Of a DNA stretch of 64,000 nucleotides, positions 36,841 to 49,542 are shown piece by piece. The translations under genes were made by a program, and so were the position numbers. How positions within the stretch are numbered: position 1 is the stretch's first letter; every line of letters starts with the position of its first letter. Source of the DNA: Ampelomyces quisqualis. Its lineage: Eukaryota > Ascomycota > Dothideomycetes > Pleosporales > Phaeosphaeriaceae. The DNA lies in the NCBI GenBank assembly GCA_018398575.1, contig JAGTXZ010000014.1, positions 1,426,001-1,490,000 on the forward strand. Direction: 5' to 3'. The notes beneath the pieces were generated by a model. The model did no database searches, was not told the DNA's origin, and saw nothing but the letters and a program-made list of their open reading frames with translations.

Positions 36841-38840
36841 GGTACGTAAGATAAGTATTAGAATAGATAATAGGGCTATACACAAGAGAAGGTAGTAGAA
36901 AAAGAGCTAAACTTAGGACAGGTATAAGTAGAACCTAAGCTATTAAGAATAATATAGTAGTGTACTTAGTTACGTTAGAAATAATACTTAACGCTAAGAA
37001 ATAACTAAGAGAAGAAAGGTAAAGATACTGTAATAGACAGAACCTAAGACTAGAAGTACTATTAGAAGATAGAAAGAGAAGAAGATACCTATATCTATTC
37101 TATTAGCTAGCTCTTAACTACTCTAACTAGTTAACAGCTAGGATATAACTAGTAGTTAATAGTCTTTAGGCTCTAGATATAAAGAACCTAAATGCTAAAT
37201 ATAAGACCTAAAGCAACAGTTCTACTAACTACTTAAAATAACCTAGAAACAAAAAGAAAAGAGTCTAAAAGCTTAGCGTTAACAGATTAATAGCTAAAGT
37301 GTAAAAGAGAAAGAGCCTAGATTAACTCTAGAGATCTAGCTACTTAAGCTAGGCAATAGTTAGTTAAGACACAGTATAACATAAATCTTTAGAGGGCCTA
37401 GAAAAACCTAAAAAAGAGGTATAGAATTCTAATACTTAGACTACGCTAGACTATAAGGACTAGTAAAAATAATAACGTTTGTAATAGAAGTAGAGCTATA
37501 AGAACCTATAAGCCTAAGACGTAAAGCGTAACATCTATTCTAATATATAAGTAGTATTAAGAAATACATAACTAGTTTTATAAGGTCTAGGCTTAGTAAT
37601 AGAATAAAGGCAAAGACTATAATAGAAAGTCTATTACTATAAAAATTGCCTATAAGCGCTATATAAAAACTATAGTAAGAACACTATATACTAGAGCTTA
37701 CCTTTCTACTATTAGAAGGCGTAATAGTTACTATTACTAAATAGTTAGTCTTAGCCTATACCTTTGCGTTATATATAGGCTTTTTGCAGATATTAGACTC
37801 TATTATATTAAAGTAATAGAGCAGCCTGTTAGTAGTATAGAAAGTATTACTAATATAAGAAACCTAAAAGCTTACGCTAGAGATCTATATATTATACTCT
37901 TTAGCCTAATTAAATGTTAGTAAATATATAGAAACGCTGCAGGAAAACAAATTCTAATAGAGAGAAAATAAATTAGAAATAGCTTATATTAGTGTAGAGC
38001 TGCTGTACGCTAGCGCTAATATTATTAAGCTTATAAATAATAGTGTTCTACTTAATAAGGAGCTACTAGAGAAGCTAGTAGATGTCTACTAGAATATTAA
38101 CCTTAGTAACTTTACACGTTAGACTCTAGTAGCTAGACTTGTTGCTACTATAAGACTTTGCTTAAGCAGCTCTAAGCTTATTAATAAAGCTAGACTAAAG
38201 ACTAGAGATTGTGTACTGCGTTAACAGCTACTTAACTTTAGAATTATAAGTAAGAGCGTTACAAAGCAAAATAACTATAATCTTAAAGTAATTATTAACT
38301 TAAGAAGTTATTAGAATTAACTAGACAAGTAAAAGAATATAGTAGTTAACTTATAGGCCTATACGTAATATACACGTTCTTGCACTTAGCGTAAGTACTC
38401 TTACTATAAGTAATCTTGCACTTAGACTTATTACTCTTAAGCTAAGTAATAGCATAGCCTAAATAGTACAGTAGGTTAGACTTAGCCTTAATAATAATAT
38501 TAAGTCTATTCTATTACTAGTTAGTAAAATACCTAGACCTAGCTTAGTGCCTTAGATATAACACTTATAGTAGAGAAGTTAATAGTGTAATACTTAGTAG
38601 AAGAGCTATAAAAAGTACGTAGACTTAGTATCTTTACAAATAGCAGCATAGGCGTAGAAGATACGTAGGTTAATAAAAGAAGTAACGCGTAAGTAAGTAT
38701 ATAGAAGGTAAGGCTAGTATAGTATATAGTACTACCTAAAAAGAGAAGTAAGAGTATAGAATAATAGATTTAAGTAGAATAATTTTTGTTTTAATAGTTA
38801 CGTAGGTCTAAGCGCACCTAGCGCTAGAGTAGAAGAATTA
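36841..38840 (+). pseudogene. Gypsy-C1 ORF3: coiled-coil and Cys-rich downstream protein
   Basis: Read through stops, the span gives first a Gln/Lys-rich coiled-coil-like region (FYxLLKITxKxKEKSLKA, about 37,225). Next is an about 800-base segment (37,335-38,132) that is absent from Gypsy-C2 and from 34,691-35,197 but reads openly in frame (LELTFLLLEGVIVTIT, LAYTFALYIGFLQILDS). Then comes VATIRLCLSSSKLINKAR, and finally a Cys cluster at 38,345-38,430, which in Gypsy-C2 is better preserved as CKRPC-TNSR-CSYCKQSC. Ordinary chromoviruses end soon after the chromodomain, so this ORF is extra. Function unknown. A position after pol is where env-like genes lie, but no signal peptide or membrane anchor is evident. 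Confidence 0.5.
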
Positions 38841-39099
38841 TATAATAGGCTGCTGCCTAGTTAGTTCTTAGTTACAGAAAAACCTTAGCTTACTAAACTA
38901 GAACACTAAAAAGGTTCTAAACTAGAACGCTAAAAAATCTTCTAGGCTAGAACACTAAAAACAGTTCTAAACCAAAGCGCCTAAACTCTCTAGACTAAAC
39001 TGTCTTAGAACTATAAAAACCTTCTAAGTAGCAATTAGGATAGGTTACAAATTTACGTCTTTATTTTCTAGCAACTACTCTTAGAGTCTACCTCTTATA
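38841..39099 (+). repeat. Gypsy-C1 3' LTR
   Basis: 259 bases, TATAATAGGCTGCTGCC (RIP form of TGTAA..) to CCTCTTATA, followed by TAATT, the target duplication. Confidence 0.9.
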
Positions 39100-39104
39100 T
39101 AATT

Positions 39105-39278
39105 AAATTCTCTACCTTACCTTTACTTCTATACTTCTATACTTTCTTTTTAAGCCTATTAATTACTTTACTTAGTATAGATTTCTATACTACTACTTAA
39201 CATTACCTACTTATTTGCTTCCTGCTATACCTAATACTATCTCTGCCTACTTCTTAACCTTCTTATAGGCTATAGCCT
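39105..39278 (+). pseudogene. Gypsy-L 3' region, part 2 (between insertions)
   Basis: Follows the TSD of Gypsy-C1 and precedes the FB element. The plus-strand reading is Pro/Ser/Thr/Tyr-rich and would join 29,278 to 40,123. Too short to classify by itself. Confidence 0.4.
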
Positions 39279-40122
39279 TATTTAAAAAATTTAAGATTAA
39301 TCTAATTAGCCTAATTGCTGTAACCTACAGCAGCCTAATAGCAATACTATCTACTAGACAATTTGCTAAAGTTACTCTACTTACTTCTAGTCGCTAGCAA
39401 CCTAATAGTAACCTAATAGTAAGTTAGCTGTGTTGCCTGTGTTGCTAGTGTCGCTAGTGTTGCTAATGTTGCCAATTTTACTTACGTAATTGTATTGCTG
39501 TATTTTTATAATTACGTAAGTAACCTAAAAATACAAAATATAGAGCGGAATTCCCTCTTTAAAATGCACTATTTAGAATTTTTGTAGGTGCTCTAGTTAT
39601 TAAGATATAGCGCGTTAAAGTTATAAACTTTTTTAAGAAAACTTTAAGTATGTTTAACACAATAGATCTACGCACCTACAATATAATATATTATAATATA
39701 ATGTTCTAAAGTAAAATCTGCACTTTAGTTAATATTTCTTTAATAAAAAATATAAAATATTATCTAGTTAAAGTGCTAGAGCTTTAGCGAAAACAAGCCT
39801 TAGCAAAGAACTTTTAAACTCTACAAACTTTACTGCCTTGCATCTTAACAACAAGAGCAGCTATAAAAATTCTAAATAGTACATTTTAAAGAGAGAATTA
39901 AGCTCTATATTTTAGGTTTTTAGAATAATTACATAATTGCGCAGGTAGAGCAGGTAGGTCTAGTAGATTAGGTAGATTACTTTAGGCGTTTTTATCTAAT
40001 TAGGCAGCCAGAACAAATAGAAGACTCTAGAGACAGTTAAGTACAGTTAAGAACTGTCTAGTTAACCGTTCTAATAGTATTACTAATGTTGCAGATGTTG
40101 CTAACGTTGTAATTTTCTAACG
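39279..40122. mobile_element. FB hairpin element, second copy (inverted relative to 35.2 kb)
   Basis: Reads as the reverse complement of 35,200-36,047. The CGCTAGCAACC/nine-base array arm is on the left, and the TTACGTAATT..GAATTCCCTCTTTAAAA and TTTTAAAGAGAGAATTAAG arms face each other around 39,690. The right end is AATTTTCTAACG; the left end is blurred. It is more RIP-changed than the copy at 35.2 kb but less than Gypsy-L around it. Confidence 0.72.
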
Positions 40123-41830
40123 CTAGTTCTAAGAGTAGCCTATAGCACTCTTCTACTTCTTTTCTATCTAGTAAGGCTACTAAGGCTTTAGCTGTAGTAT
40201 ATAGGCTATTGCCTAAGCTACTACTATTTAAAGAGCTATCTGCTAAGCCTAAGGTTTCTAAGGAAATTTTACTAGCTCTCTAAATTTTTCTAGTAACTCC
40301 TCTACTGTCCTTACCTAATACTACTACTCTAGCTATAATTAATAAGCTTTTTTAGCAGCTTAAATGCGTAAGTATCTTTAATAATAGCTTAGGCTTTCTT
40401 AACAGCAACTTAGGCTTCTCTAATAATAACTTAGGCTTTTCTAAGTTATCTATTAAAGTTCTAATAACTTTCTAGGCTTATAGTAAGCTAGCTAAGACTT
40501 AGAGTATAGGTAATAATAAGCTTTAAGCTTAGATTGCTTAGCATTGCACGCTAACTCTAATAGTCTTTCTACCTACCTCTTAGTCTATTACTTAAACTTC
40601 TCTTGCAAAGCTAATCTTTTCTAGCTATTATAGTAATAAGACTATAGAGCTGTATATCTATAAGAAGGTTACTTCTTCTTATAATACTATCTTTAACTAG
40701 CGTAAGTAGTTTTAAAATAACCTATTAGCTATTCTAGACTAATTTATTTGTAGTTATAGTGATATTATCTAGCTAAATTACTATTAAGGTTATTACTAAG
40801 CTCTAGCACATACTTTTTAAGGTTAAAACTAATAGAAAAAACCTTTTTCTGCTACTTGTTAACTACGCTCTATCTTCTAAGCTTATAGAAGAAAGTAGGT
40901 ATATGCTAGCTATTTAGTTTAACTTCTTTAATATAAAGGCTAACAGAATCTTAGTTAAAGACTATTTTTACTTAGGTATAGGCTATAACTTTCTTAAGAA
41001 CAATTTAGCTACTCTTATTTTATATTATAGTTAGTCTACTTACATATACCTAGATTCTAGCTAGTATAATGTTTAGCCTTATAGCTACTACGCAAAACGT
41101 AATTGCAAATACGCTTTTAGTAAGTATTATAGTGTTATCTATAATAGTAAGTAGCTACTCTATAGTACTTATACTAACTACTTCTATAATATAGGCTTTT
41201 AGGCTTATTTTTATATAGGTAAGTTACTAACTTCTGTTTAGAAATACTTTTCTTTAGAACCTTCTTTAGAATTGCGCTAATATTATAGTAGCTTAGGTAA
41301 TTTAAAGTAATCTATGAATTAAAATAGCCTTTACAGTTATAATATTCTACTAACGCTACTTATTTCAACTACATAAAGTGTTAGAGAATATACGTCTTAC
41401 TCTTAGTTTTTTGTTTTAACCTACTAGGCTACTATAAGGTTTAATTAGAGTTTGTTTATTTAGGGTAGGCTACTGCGCAATACAGCTAATAATAAGAGCT
41501 ATTATAGTAGAAGGCCTTACGTAACTAAAGAGCTGCTAGAGCTTTTTAATAATAGTAACTCTAATTTTAATTCTAGTTAGGCTATTAAACTAGATTCTAA
41601 ATCTAAGTCTAAAGATAAGGCTAGTAAGTCTATAGATACTGTTACTAAGATAGAAGTTAACATTAATATACCTATTAATGCTGTTAGTAATAGCGTTACT
41701 TTTTCTAAAGCTTTTGTATATTTAGAAGTCTAAAGTAGAATGTTATATAGCGTTGCGCTAATATAGCTTCTAAATAGTAAGTATATAGGCTAGTTTTAAT
41801 AGTATTACTTCTAATAGCTTATAAGATTAT
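40123..41830 (+). pseudogene. Gypsy-L 3' region with antisense (plus-strand) reading, part 3
   Basis: A plus-strand frame runs with few non-Gln/Trp stops. First is a low-complexity Pro/Ser/Asn part with repeated GFSNNNLG-like units near 40,390-40,450. Then comes a more structured part (VNYALSSKLIEEGRYMLAI about 40,860; KANRILVKDYFYLGIGYN about 40,935). A Cys/His/Tyr-rich stretch follows, YYAKRNCKYAFSKYYSVIYN (about 41,085), in which several Tyr could be former His or Cys. It is antisense to pol. I do not recognise the protein. Confidence 0.4.
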
Positions 41831-44800
41831 TGTAAACTACTATATAATATAGCTTTTCTTATTATCTACTTTTGTTCTTATAGATACTTTAAAGCTATTT
41901 TAACGACTTTGTATTTAGATCTATTAAAGTTTAGGTTTTTTTATAATATATACTCTAACAGCTCTTTAGCGCGTCTTTACTAATTGTTTTAAATCTAAAT
42001 TTTTATTCTTATCTAACTTAGTAGAGTTCTTAAACCTCTTAGAATACTAGTGTACTACTAATTCTCCTACTAGTTGTAGAATGTCCTACCTATAGCTAGA
42101 GAGTGTCTAGTCTTTAGTCTTGTTAGTAGATAGACTCTAGTTAATAAGCTTTAGTTCTATTTTAGTGCGCTAATAGAACTTTTTTAACCTGTTACCTAGC
42201 GTGTAACTTTAAAACAGTACTTTATTAAGCTTCTTAAGGTTATACTAGCTTTTCTCTCTAACCTTATATATTCTAAATAGCTCTTACTATTTTAGAAGAA
42301 ACTTACTAAGCACTAATTAGTTATTATTATAGTAGAAATCTCTTAGTAATACTAGGTTACTAACCTTAAAATTATCTATTCTTGTAACTCTACTCTTATT
42401 AAAGTAGTTCTTATTATTATTTCTTAATTAGACAGCTTTAGCAATAGACTCTTATAGCCTAATATCTTTCTTTTTAAATTAATAAGCTCTTATAGCTAAG
42501 AGTAAAGTAGTATTAGTTACTTTCTTCTAAGGTAGCGTTTACTTAGTAGGTATAAACAATTCTATAGGCAGAACGTACTTGCAACTATAAGTAAGAAAAG
42601 CTAAAGTCTTTTCTATAGTATATTTTATGCTAGTCTAATTAGCTTATAGTACTTAGTGTAAGTAGTTAACTTATATTCTACTAAGCTTCTTTAAGGCGTC
42701 TACTATAAACGCGTGTCCTTATTTAATTAAGCCCTAACCCTATAGATAATAGGCGCTAGCTACTACCTAGTGTATCTTAAATCACTGTTATAGGTTAATT
42801 AGTAAGTGCTTGTTTTTAGGTCCTCTATTAACTAGAATTTTAAGCAGCAGTCTCTATTAATAGAAGACTTTTTGTTCTAGAAACTTAATAATAGATACTA
42901 AATCTACGTTTAATAGAGCTTTAGCTTTAACCTACTACGTTGTAGTGTATTAAGCTACTACAAGAAAATTTTTGCCTCTAGCTATAGGTATATAGACTAC
43001 GTCTATTAATATCTAGCTAAAGAGTATTATTAAAGAAGTTGTTAGCTAGAGATTTTCTTAAACTATTACTAAGGCGTATACTTAATACTCTAAGTATAAC
43101 TTAATATAGGACTTAATGTTCTTATATTATTCTTTCTAATAATAAAGCGCCTATACTTTGCGCTATATACCTTTCTTCTTCTAGTATTCTAATTTATTAT
43201 GCATAGCTTTAATAATAGCTAAACGTTTATTAAGTTTGTCTATAATTTACTATAGTAGGTATCTTTTAGTTAGTATTAAGAAAAGGTGCCTCTCTCTTAC
43301 TTTTAATTTAAGCGCTTTTCTTATAAAAATTTTTATTTTAGCTCTTAAAAGACTATTAGGCTAGTAGTAGAATAGAATCTATTAAGCCTAAGCCTAAGAC
43401 TCTTTGCTATAGGCTTTATCTAATAGGTTTTCTTTAAAACTAACATTAGCCTTATATACTCTATAATGTAGATTAGATACGCGCAGCTATAGAGTAATAG
43501 TAAGCTATACTAAATTTAAATAAGTATTAATAAAATCCTTAATATTCTTCTCTAGCTTATTAGGTAGCTTCTACTCTAGCTTCTTAGGTCTTCTTAAAAG
43601 AGCGTTAGCTACTACATTTTTCTTACCTTTAATATAAACTATATTAAATTCTTATATATTAAAGAGCGCTAGCTACTATATAACAAAAGCTTTTAGTAAG
43701 TTAGTTATACTTTGCTAAAGCTATGTAACTAGCGTCTTTGCGTCTATTTCTATAATAAACTCTACTCTATATAGGTAAGTCTAAAACTTCTTTAGCGCTA
43801 GAAGTAAGGCTTTGCATTTATATTTTCCTAAGTTCTAATTTTATTTAGATTTAGACTAAACTCTACTTTTGTACTAAATTAAGTGCTTATAATTCTTTAG
43901 ATCTAGCTGTATAAGAACTATGCCCTAACCTCTTTTACTACTATTAATAGACATAACAATTAGAAGTAATAGCTTCTAATAAGAGATAGAAACAAGTGCT
44001 AGAGTAGAGTATAGCGCGTACTTTAATATATCTATTACGCCTTATTATTCTAAAGACTACTTAAAGAGCGCATTCTTGCGTAGCAGGCAGAATAGTAACT
44101 CTAAAATAATAGTAAAATACTTAATATATACTCTTTAATATACGCATATACTAATAAATATTTAAACGTTCTTTTAGTCTCTATAGAGTAGCTAAGAGAG
44201 TATTTTCTTAATTTTCTTATAGTTAAGATAGTAGCTAGTAGCGTTAACATAATAACTTACTACAACTATAGACGCGTAATAGAAGTCTAATTTGTAGCCT
44301 AATATTATAGCTTCTGCGCACTTAATGTCTGCTAATACAGCGTCTATATTATAGAGGTGTTCTGCAACATATTTCCTAATACCTAGTTTAATTTATATTC
44401 TATTATAGTAGAACTTTAGTCTCTTAATACAAACGTTATCTAGGTAAAGCCTATAGTGTTCTAAAATGTAATCTTAGCATATCTTAGTTGTAACGCGTAT
44501 AAATTTAGTAACTAAGTTTATTATACTTATAGGCAGCATATACTAGCGTACTAGTCTAATAGATATATAGAACGCTATTACGTCTTAGAAGTCCTTATGT
44601 AGCTCTACTTAGTTATATTTTAAGAAGAAGTTAAGTAAGCTTATAATTACGCAACTAGTAAAATCTTCTATAAATTTATCTAGATTAAGTAGTAGGTTTG
44701 CGTTGCAAATTATAACTTTATTAATCTTTTATATATTATTAATAAGTTAATATTCTTTGTCTTTCTTAGCTACTAGAAACTATAGGTTTTAGTACTAGCT

Positions 44801-45250
44801 TCTGTACAGTTTAAGAGCCTCTTAGTTAATACGTTTTTGTACTATTTTAACTACTACTTCTCTAAGTTTTTAGAGGATAGGAAACTAATTAGCTTGCTAC
44901 GCCTTATAAGAAACAGTGTTAATTTTAATTAAAGGTACTACCTTATAGCTAACTTATCCTAATTTACTAAAGTTCTAGGCTAGAGTAGCTTCTTATTAGT
45001 AAAGTAGCTTTTTTAGCATAGCTTATTCTTAGAAGAGCAAGTCTAAGAAGATCTTTATCTTTAATAGGCGTTTAGGCATAAGCTTTATGCCTCTAGAAAA
45101 CTTTACGTATTATAGCTTAAAGTAGCTTAAGAATTAAGCGTTTTTCTTGTTTAGTACCTATTAAGCGCGTACACGTTCTTTCTAGTCTTTGTATCTATTA
45201 ATATCTCTTAGAACTTATCCTAAGTTATCTACTAGCTAGACCTTTTAAGC
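41831..45250 (-). pseudogene. pol: Gypsy-L pol: RT, RNase H, integrase
   Basis: RT, about 44,250-44,950: FLVAKKDKEY, LINNVxKINKVTI, a CVIISLLNFFLKYN segment equivalent to the family's SLVDFFSGYDQ, and YLDN at 44,435-44,446 followed by VCIKRLKF. RNase H, about 43,700-44,230: GIVLIQLD where the family has GWGAxLMQ, YKSRV-stop (RYESGVW), KYKCKALLLALKKF and YRVEFIIEIDA. The connection at about 43,570 reads IVYIKGKKNVVANALLRR. Integrase from about 43,260 downwards has a zinc-binding region with MHNKLxY and ALYY. The GWGA/RYESGVW signature places it in a non-chromoviral fungal Gypsy clade. RIP-saturated. Confidence 0.82.
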
Positions 45251-48200
45251 TTTTTGCTTATATAGAGTACTAACGTTAAAGAAGACGTTATTTAACTATA
45301 GATTAGTTATACGCTTTAGCTAAATTGTTATTACTTTAATAAGTAACTCTTTCTTACTAGTTGCTTTACTAAGCTCTTTCTCTTAGAAAGTTCTTAGTAC
45401 TAATATTAATTCTAAGGCTCTAAGATAGTTGCCTTACGATACTTACTATAATATTCTAGAAGTAATAACCTACACTATTGCTAATAAGCATATACATTCT
45501 ATTACTATTACTAATAATAATAGATCTATTAGGCTCTACGCCTATAGTGCTTACACTAGGCTACTAGAAGAACTATATTTCTAAGAGAATAATTAGTAAT
45601 AAAGATTTCTATTAAAGCTACTCTATTACTAACTCTATTACTAGCTAATTATTACTTAGAGTATTAGAGTCTATTTAAAGCTGTATTAAGTTTAATTAAT
45701 AGTTCTAGTCTAGCTGTGTAACAGGTTTAGATAGAAGTAAAACGCTAGCAATTACACTCCTCTAACATTTTCTATAAGAGGCTCTAAGTAGAGTTCTAGC
45801 GTATTAATCTAATTACCTCTTATATATATAAATCTTATACTTTACTTACTATTCTTGCTAAAGATTTAGTAGTAGGTTAGCCTATTAGTTATGTACTTAA
45901 TTCTAGCTTAAGTGTCTATTAGAAAGAAGTTACCTAGAATAATTAGGTTTGTGTACTCCTTAAGAACAAAGAAGCTAGTACAGATTTTAATCCTTTTAAT
46001 AGTAATAGGTAGTTTCTATACAATATCTAAGAACTTTTTAGTTAACTTGTTTACTACTACTATCTTTATAGTCTTTATAGTCTTTAGCAGAGATATAATT
46101 AGAAGTATAGCGTATTCTACTATTTTTCTTTTTATAGTGTTAAGTTCTGCTCTAAAGTTAATAAGGCTAAGAAACTAGGTCCTTTTAATGTTAATAGATA
46201 CTTTTAAGTACTCTCTTCTAAGGTACTCTACGCCTAAGGCTTAATTATACTCTCTCTAATAGTAAGTAGGCTTATAGAAGTTTTTATTAGTAGTAAGCTT
46301 AAGGCCTAGTTCTTTATTACGTTAGATGTACCTTTTAATCTAGCTAATCTTCAGGTCTAACTAGTGTTTAGTATTAATACTAAAGCACTCGCTTACTTTT
46401 CTGTTTACTACCTTAACTAGCACGTAGTCTAGGAGTAAGCTCTAGGTTAGCAAGTTAATACTAGTTCTTATAGTAGGTTAGTTTCTATCTAAGTCTTTAT
46501 TAGCGCTTTTAACTATTATGTAGCGCGTTAGAGTAACTAAAAGGTTTTTAAACTTAGCTAGCATATAGCTTACTTAAAACAGTTTCTTCTTAACCTCTAG
46601 CATATTACTAATAATAGTTTTAAGTAGTAATAGGACTAGAGTGTTAAGAATACGCTAAATAACTAATTAGGCGTTAGCCTTAAATTTCTAGACTAGACGC
46701 TGCTTCTTTAGATTCTTCTTCTTTTATTCTACAGCGTAGGTAAGCTTTAATAGCCCTTTAGTTAGCTAGGTAATATCTCTTATTTCTATATCTCTTAATC
46801 TATTATTACTTATAAATTAAACTAAGTAGTTTTACTCTTACTTCTTACTTATAAAGTAGCTATTATCTCTGTCTCTATAACTCTTTAAGTGCAAGATCTT
46901 ATTAACTAGTTTCTAAGGTAGCTTCTAAACCTAAACCTAACTATATACAGGCTAACTATTACTACGCTTTACTTAGTTTTAGCTTATAACTATAGCTAAT
47001 ACTAAGCTACTATTAGTAAGAAGTTTCTTAGATTTAGTTATAAGGTAGTCTAATATGTTCTAATACTTATTGTAGTTTACTTCTAACAGCGCTTTTAAAG
47101 TATTAGGTACTAGCTATATAGAAACTGCGTTCTTCTTAATAGAAATAGAGAAACTAGGTCTACCTATAAACTTAGATTTAACCTTAAGTAGGTTAATATT
47201 ACGTTTTAAAAAGCGCCTCTTAATCTTAGCTAAAATAGTCTTAGCCTATTATACGTTGCTAAGACCTGTAACTTAGCTCTATAGGTTGTTAGGCGTCTTC
47301 TATTAAAGCATGTTACGTTTATTAAAAAAGTACTAGCTATTAGTAATAAAACCTCTTAGTGTTTAGTAGTTTTGTTTTAAATAACTAGTCTTATTGCAAA
47401 CCTAATAGTTTATCCTAAAGCTGCTTAGTAGTCTTCTACTAGAACGTCTCTGCTAGTAGCCTTAATTATTGTTTAAGTAGCTATAGCTCTAGCTATTACG
47501 TTAGTAGCTATTATTCCTTTATACCTGTTACTATTACCTATAGTTCTATAGAGCTAGATAAGGTATATATAGTTATAGAGCTTCTAATTATTCTTTAGTT
47601 TGCTTGTAAACTAAAGCGTAGATAACTAGATTATTTATAAGCTTTGCTTTGCAAAAAGTCTATTACATACTCTATAGCTATTGCTTAATAGTTATTTAGT
47701 TAAGCCTAAGCTATAGCATTTTGTCTATAAGATTATCTACTTTGTTCTTTATAGGCGCAGTACTAAGAAGAGCTTACTTGTACTAGTTTCTAGATAGAGT
47801 GCTTCTTATTAGTAACTAAAGAGTAGTAGGTTAGAAGCTTACTTCTAGCTTAACTTATAGTTTAAAGCTGTTTTGTTAAGGTAGGACTAATAGTTATTTA
47901 GCTATTAGTTTTACTTTAAACTCTACTTCTAGTTTAAAAGCTCTTATAGCTTCTACTAGATTTAATATACGTACTTTCTTCTCTACTTCTAGGCGCTTTA
48001 CTAAGTAGTCTTAGATCTTTTTATACTTAAAGTTCTTTAGAGTGTCTATTTTTAGGCTAAATCTCTCTAGGATCTTTGTTACATATTAAAGCAGCAGTCT
48101 CTTAATAAGGTAGTAGCTATAATAGTCCTTATTAATAGTGCCTACTTTAATATACCTTTTACTACAGATTTAAAATTTTTATAGGTAGTTTCTAATCTTT

Positions 48201-49535
48201 AGGTCTAATCTTATTTCGTACTAACCTAGCTAGTGTTTAAAGTACTCTATACGCTCTTTCTATTAACTTTAATTATTATTTCTAAAGCGTTGTTAGAGGC
48301 TATTGCAAAGCTTTCTCTACAAGTAGTTATTCTAGGCTTTTGCATACTCTTTAGACGCCTATATAATAGTTTTCTGTCTTAGCTTATAGTAGGCGACTAG
48401 TCTGTTAATTATTATCTAGTCTGTAAAGCTATAGTACTTTAAGAAGTTCTTAAAGCACTCTAGAAAGTCTATAATATTAGTCTTATTAAACAATAGTATT
48501 TTTTCTACTAGATAAAATAGTAACTGCGTTGTGTATAATAGAAGCTACACTTAGGTAAAAGACTCTACTAGTATCTAAAAAGCTCTTAATATTAAGTTAT
48601 CTTAGTTTATACTTCTACGCCTAGAGTGCTCTTCTAATAGCTATTTAGCCTACTCTTCTAGTGCACTACTTATATTTGCGCTAGCTTCTCTTATTAACTC
48701 TATAGGCGTTAGTAGTAGAGCTTCTTATCTGTTAGAGTATTTAAGGTATTAATAACCTAATATACTATTAAGCAGTTCTATATTGTCTTTACGTTACTTT
48801 TATAGGCTACCTAAATAGTAGTTAAAGCTTATTTAAATAAACTAAAGAAGAGAAATAGCCTAAAAGACTAGGACTAAGGTTACTACTTTATATAGAGTTG
48901 CTAAAAGGCTAAAGGCTTAAGCTTTTCTAATATCCAATAGCGCTTCTGTTATAAAGTCTACTAATTTCTTTCTAATTTCTTTATACTTACTGTCTAAGCA
49001 ATTGTTAGTTTTTTTATCCTCTTAACTACTTGTTTTAATATCTTTCTTAGTCTGCTCTTAGCTGTTTCTACTATCTATGCTCTAAAACTTCTTTAGTATA
49101 CTATATGCTTAGTAGGGCGCAATAACTTTGCGCTTTTGCTTAGCCTAATATAGCTTTAGCTGCAGCTTACATCTTGCTTCTTTAGCTATTGCTCTACTTT
49201 TTAGAGTCTACTTAATCCCTCTTCTAACTTAGTTCTAGTAGTAGCTAATCTAGGTACTTTAGATAGGCGTTGCTCTAGACTCTCTAGATAGGCGTTGCTC
49301 TAGATCCTATTTTCTGTTCTTATAATTTTAGAGTACTAACTCTATGTCCTTAGAATAGATACTAATTATACTCTAGAGAAAACTATAGTAGCTTACTAAA
49401 CACTTGTTAGACTATTACGTTTCTGCAATTCTTAGGTTATAAGAACTATAGAAGAGCGTAGGTGTATACGCAGGTGCGCAGCCTTCTAAGGCCTAGACTA
49501 ATAGAAATTTAGAGTTGTAATTGGTTGCTATATAT
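45251..49535 (-). pseudogene. gag: Gypsy-L gag and protease region
   Basis: Starts just inside the 5' LTR. A start-like ATA GCA ACC AAT TAC AAC at about 49,520 is probably a former ATG, followed by SKFLLV and ALEGCAPAYTP. Near 48,050-48,480 the frame gives FLECFKNFLKYYSF and KLPIKILNL, consistent with a large Gag (inference). Protease and zinc knuckle were not located. The span (4.3 kb) is long for gag plus protease. A tandem duplication of 25 bases (49,261/49,286, AGATAGGCGTTGCTCTAGA) lies in gag and would shift the frame. Confidence 0.5.
49261..49308. repeat. Two tandem copies of a 25-base unit in Gypsy-L gag
   Basis: AGATAGGCGTTGCTCTAGA begins at 49,261 and again at 49,286. The period is not a multiple of three. 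Confidence 0.8.
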
Positions 49536-49542
49536 AGTAAAG

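Larger units (their letters stand above)
29284..39099 (+). mobile_element. Chromodomain Ty3/Gypsy element, chimeric (Gypsy-C1)
   Basis: LTRs at 29,284-29,541 and 38,841-39,099 and the target duplication TAATT (29,279-29,283; 39,100-39,104) define one insertion into Gypsy-L. The interior is abnormal: gag-pol-chromodomain runs from the left LTR to 35,197. Then comes an FB element (35,200-36,047). Then the sequence restarts inside the integrase C-terminal region and repeats the chromodomain segment before reaching the 3' LTR. It is the same family as Gypsy-C2. Confidence 0.9.

Noticed and set aside
45912..46178. 88-codon plus-strand hydrophobic open frame resembling a small membrane protein
   Set aside because: It lies antisense within the Gypsy-L gag-protease region. 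The Ile/Phe/Leu-rich composition is typical for the reverse of an AT-rich coding strand.
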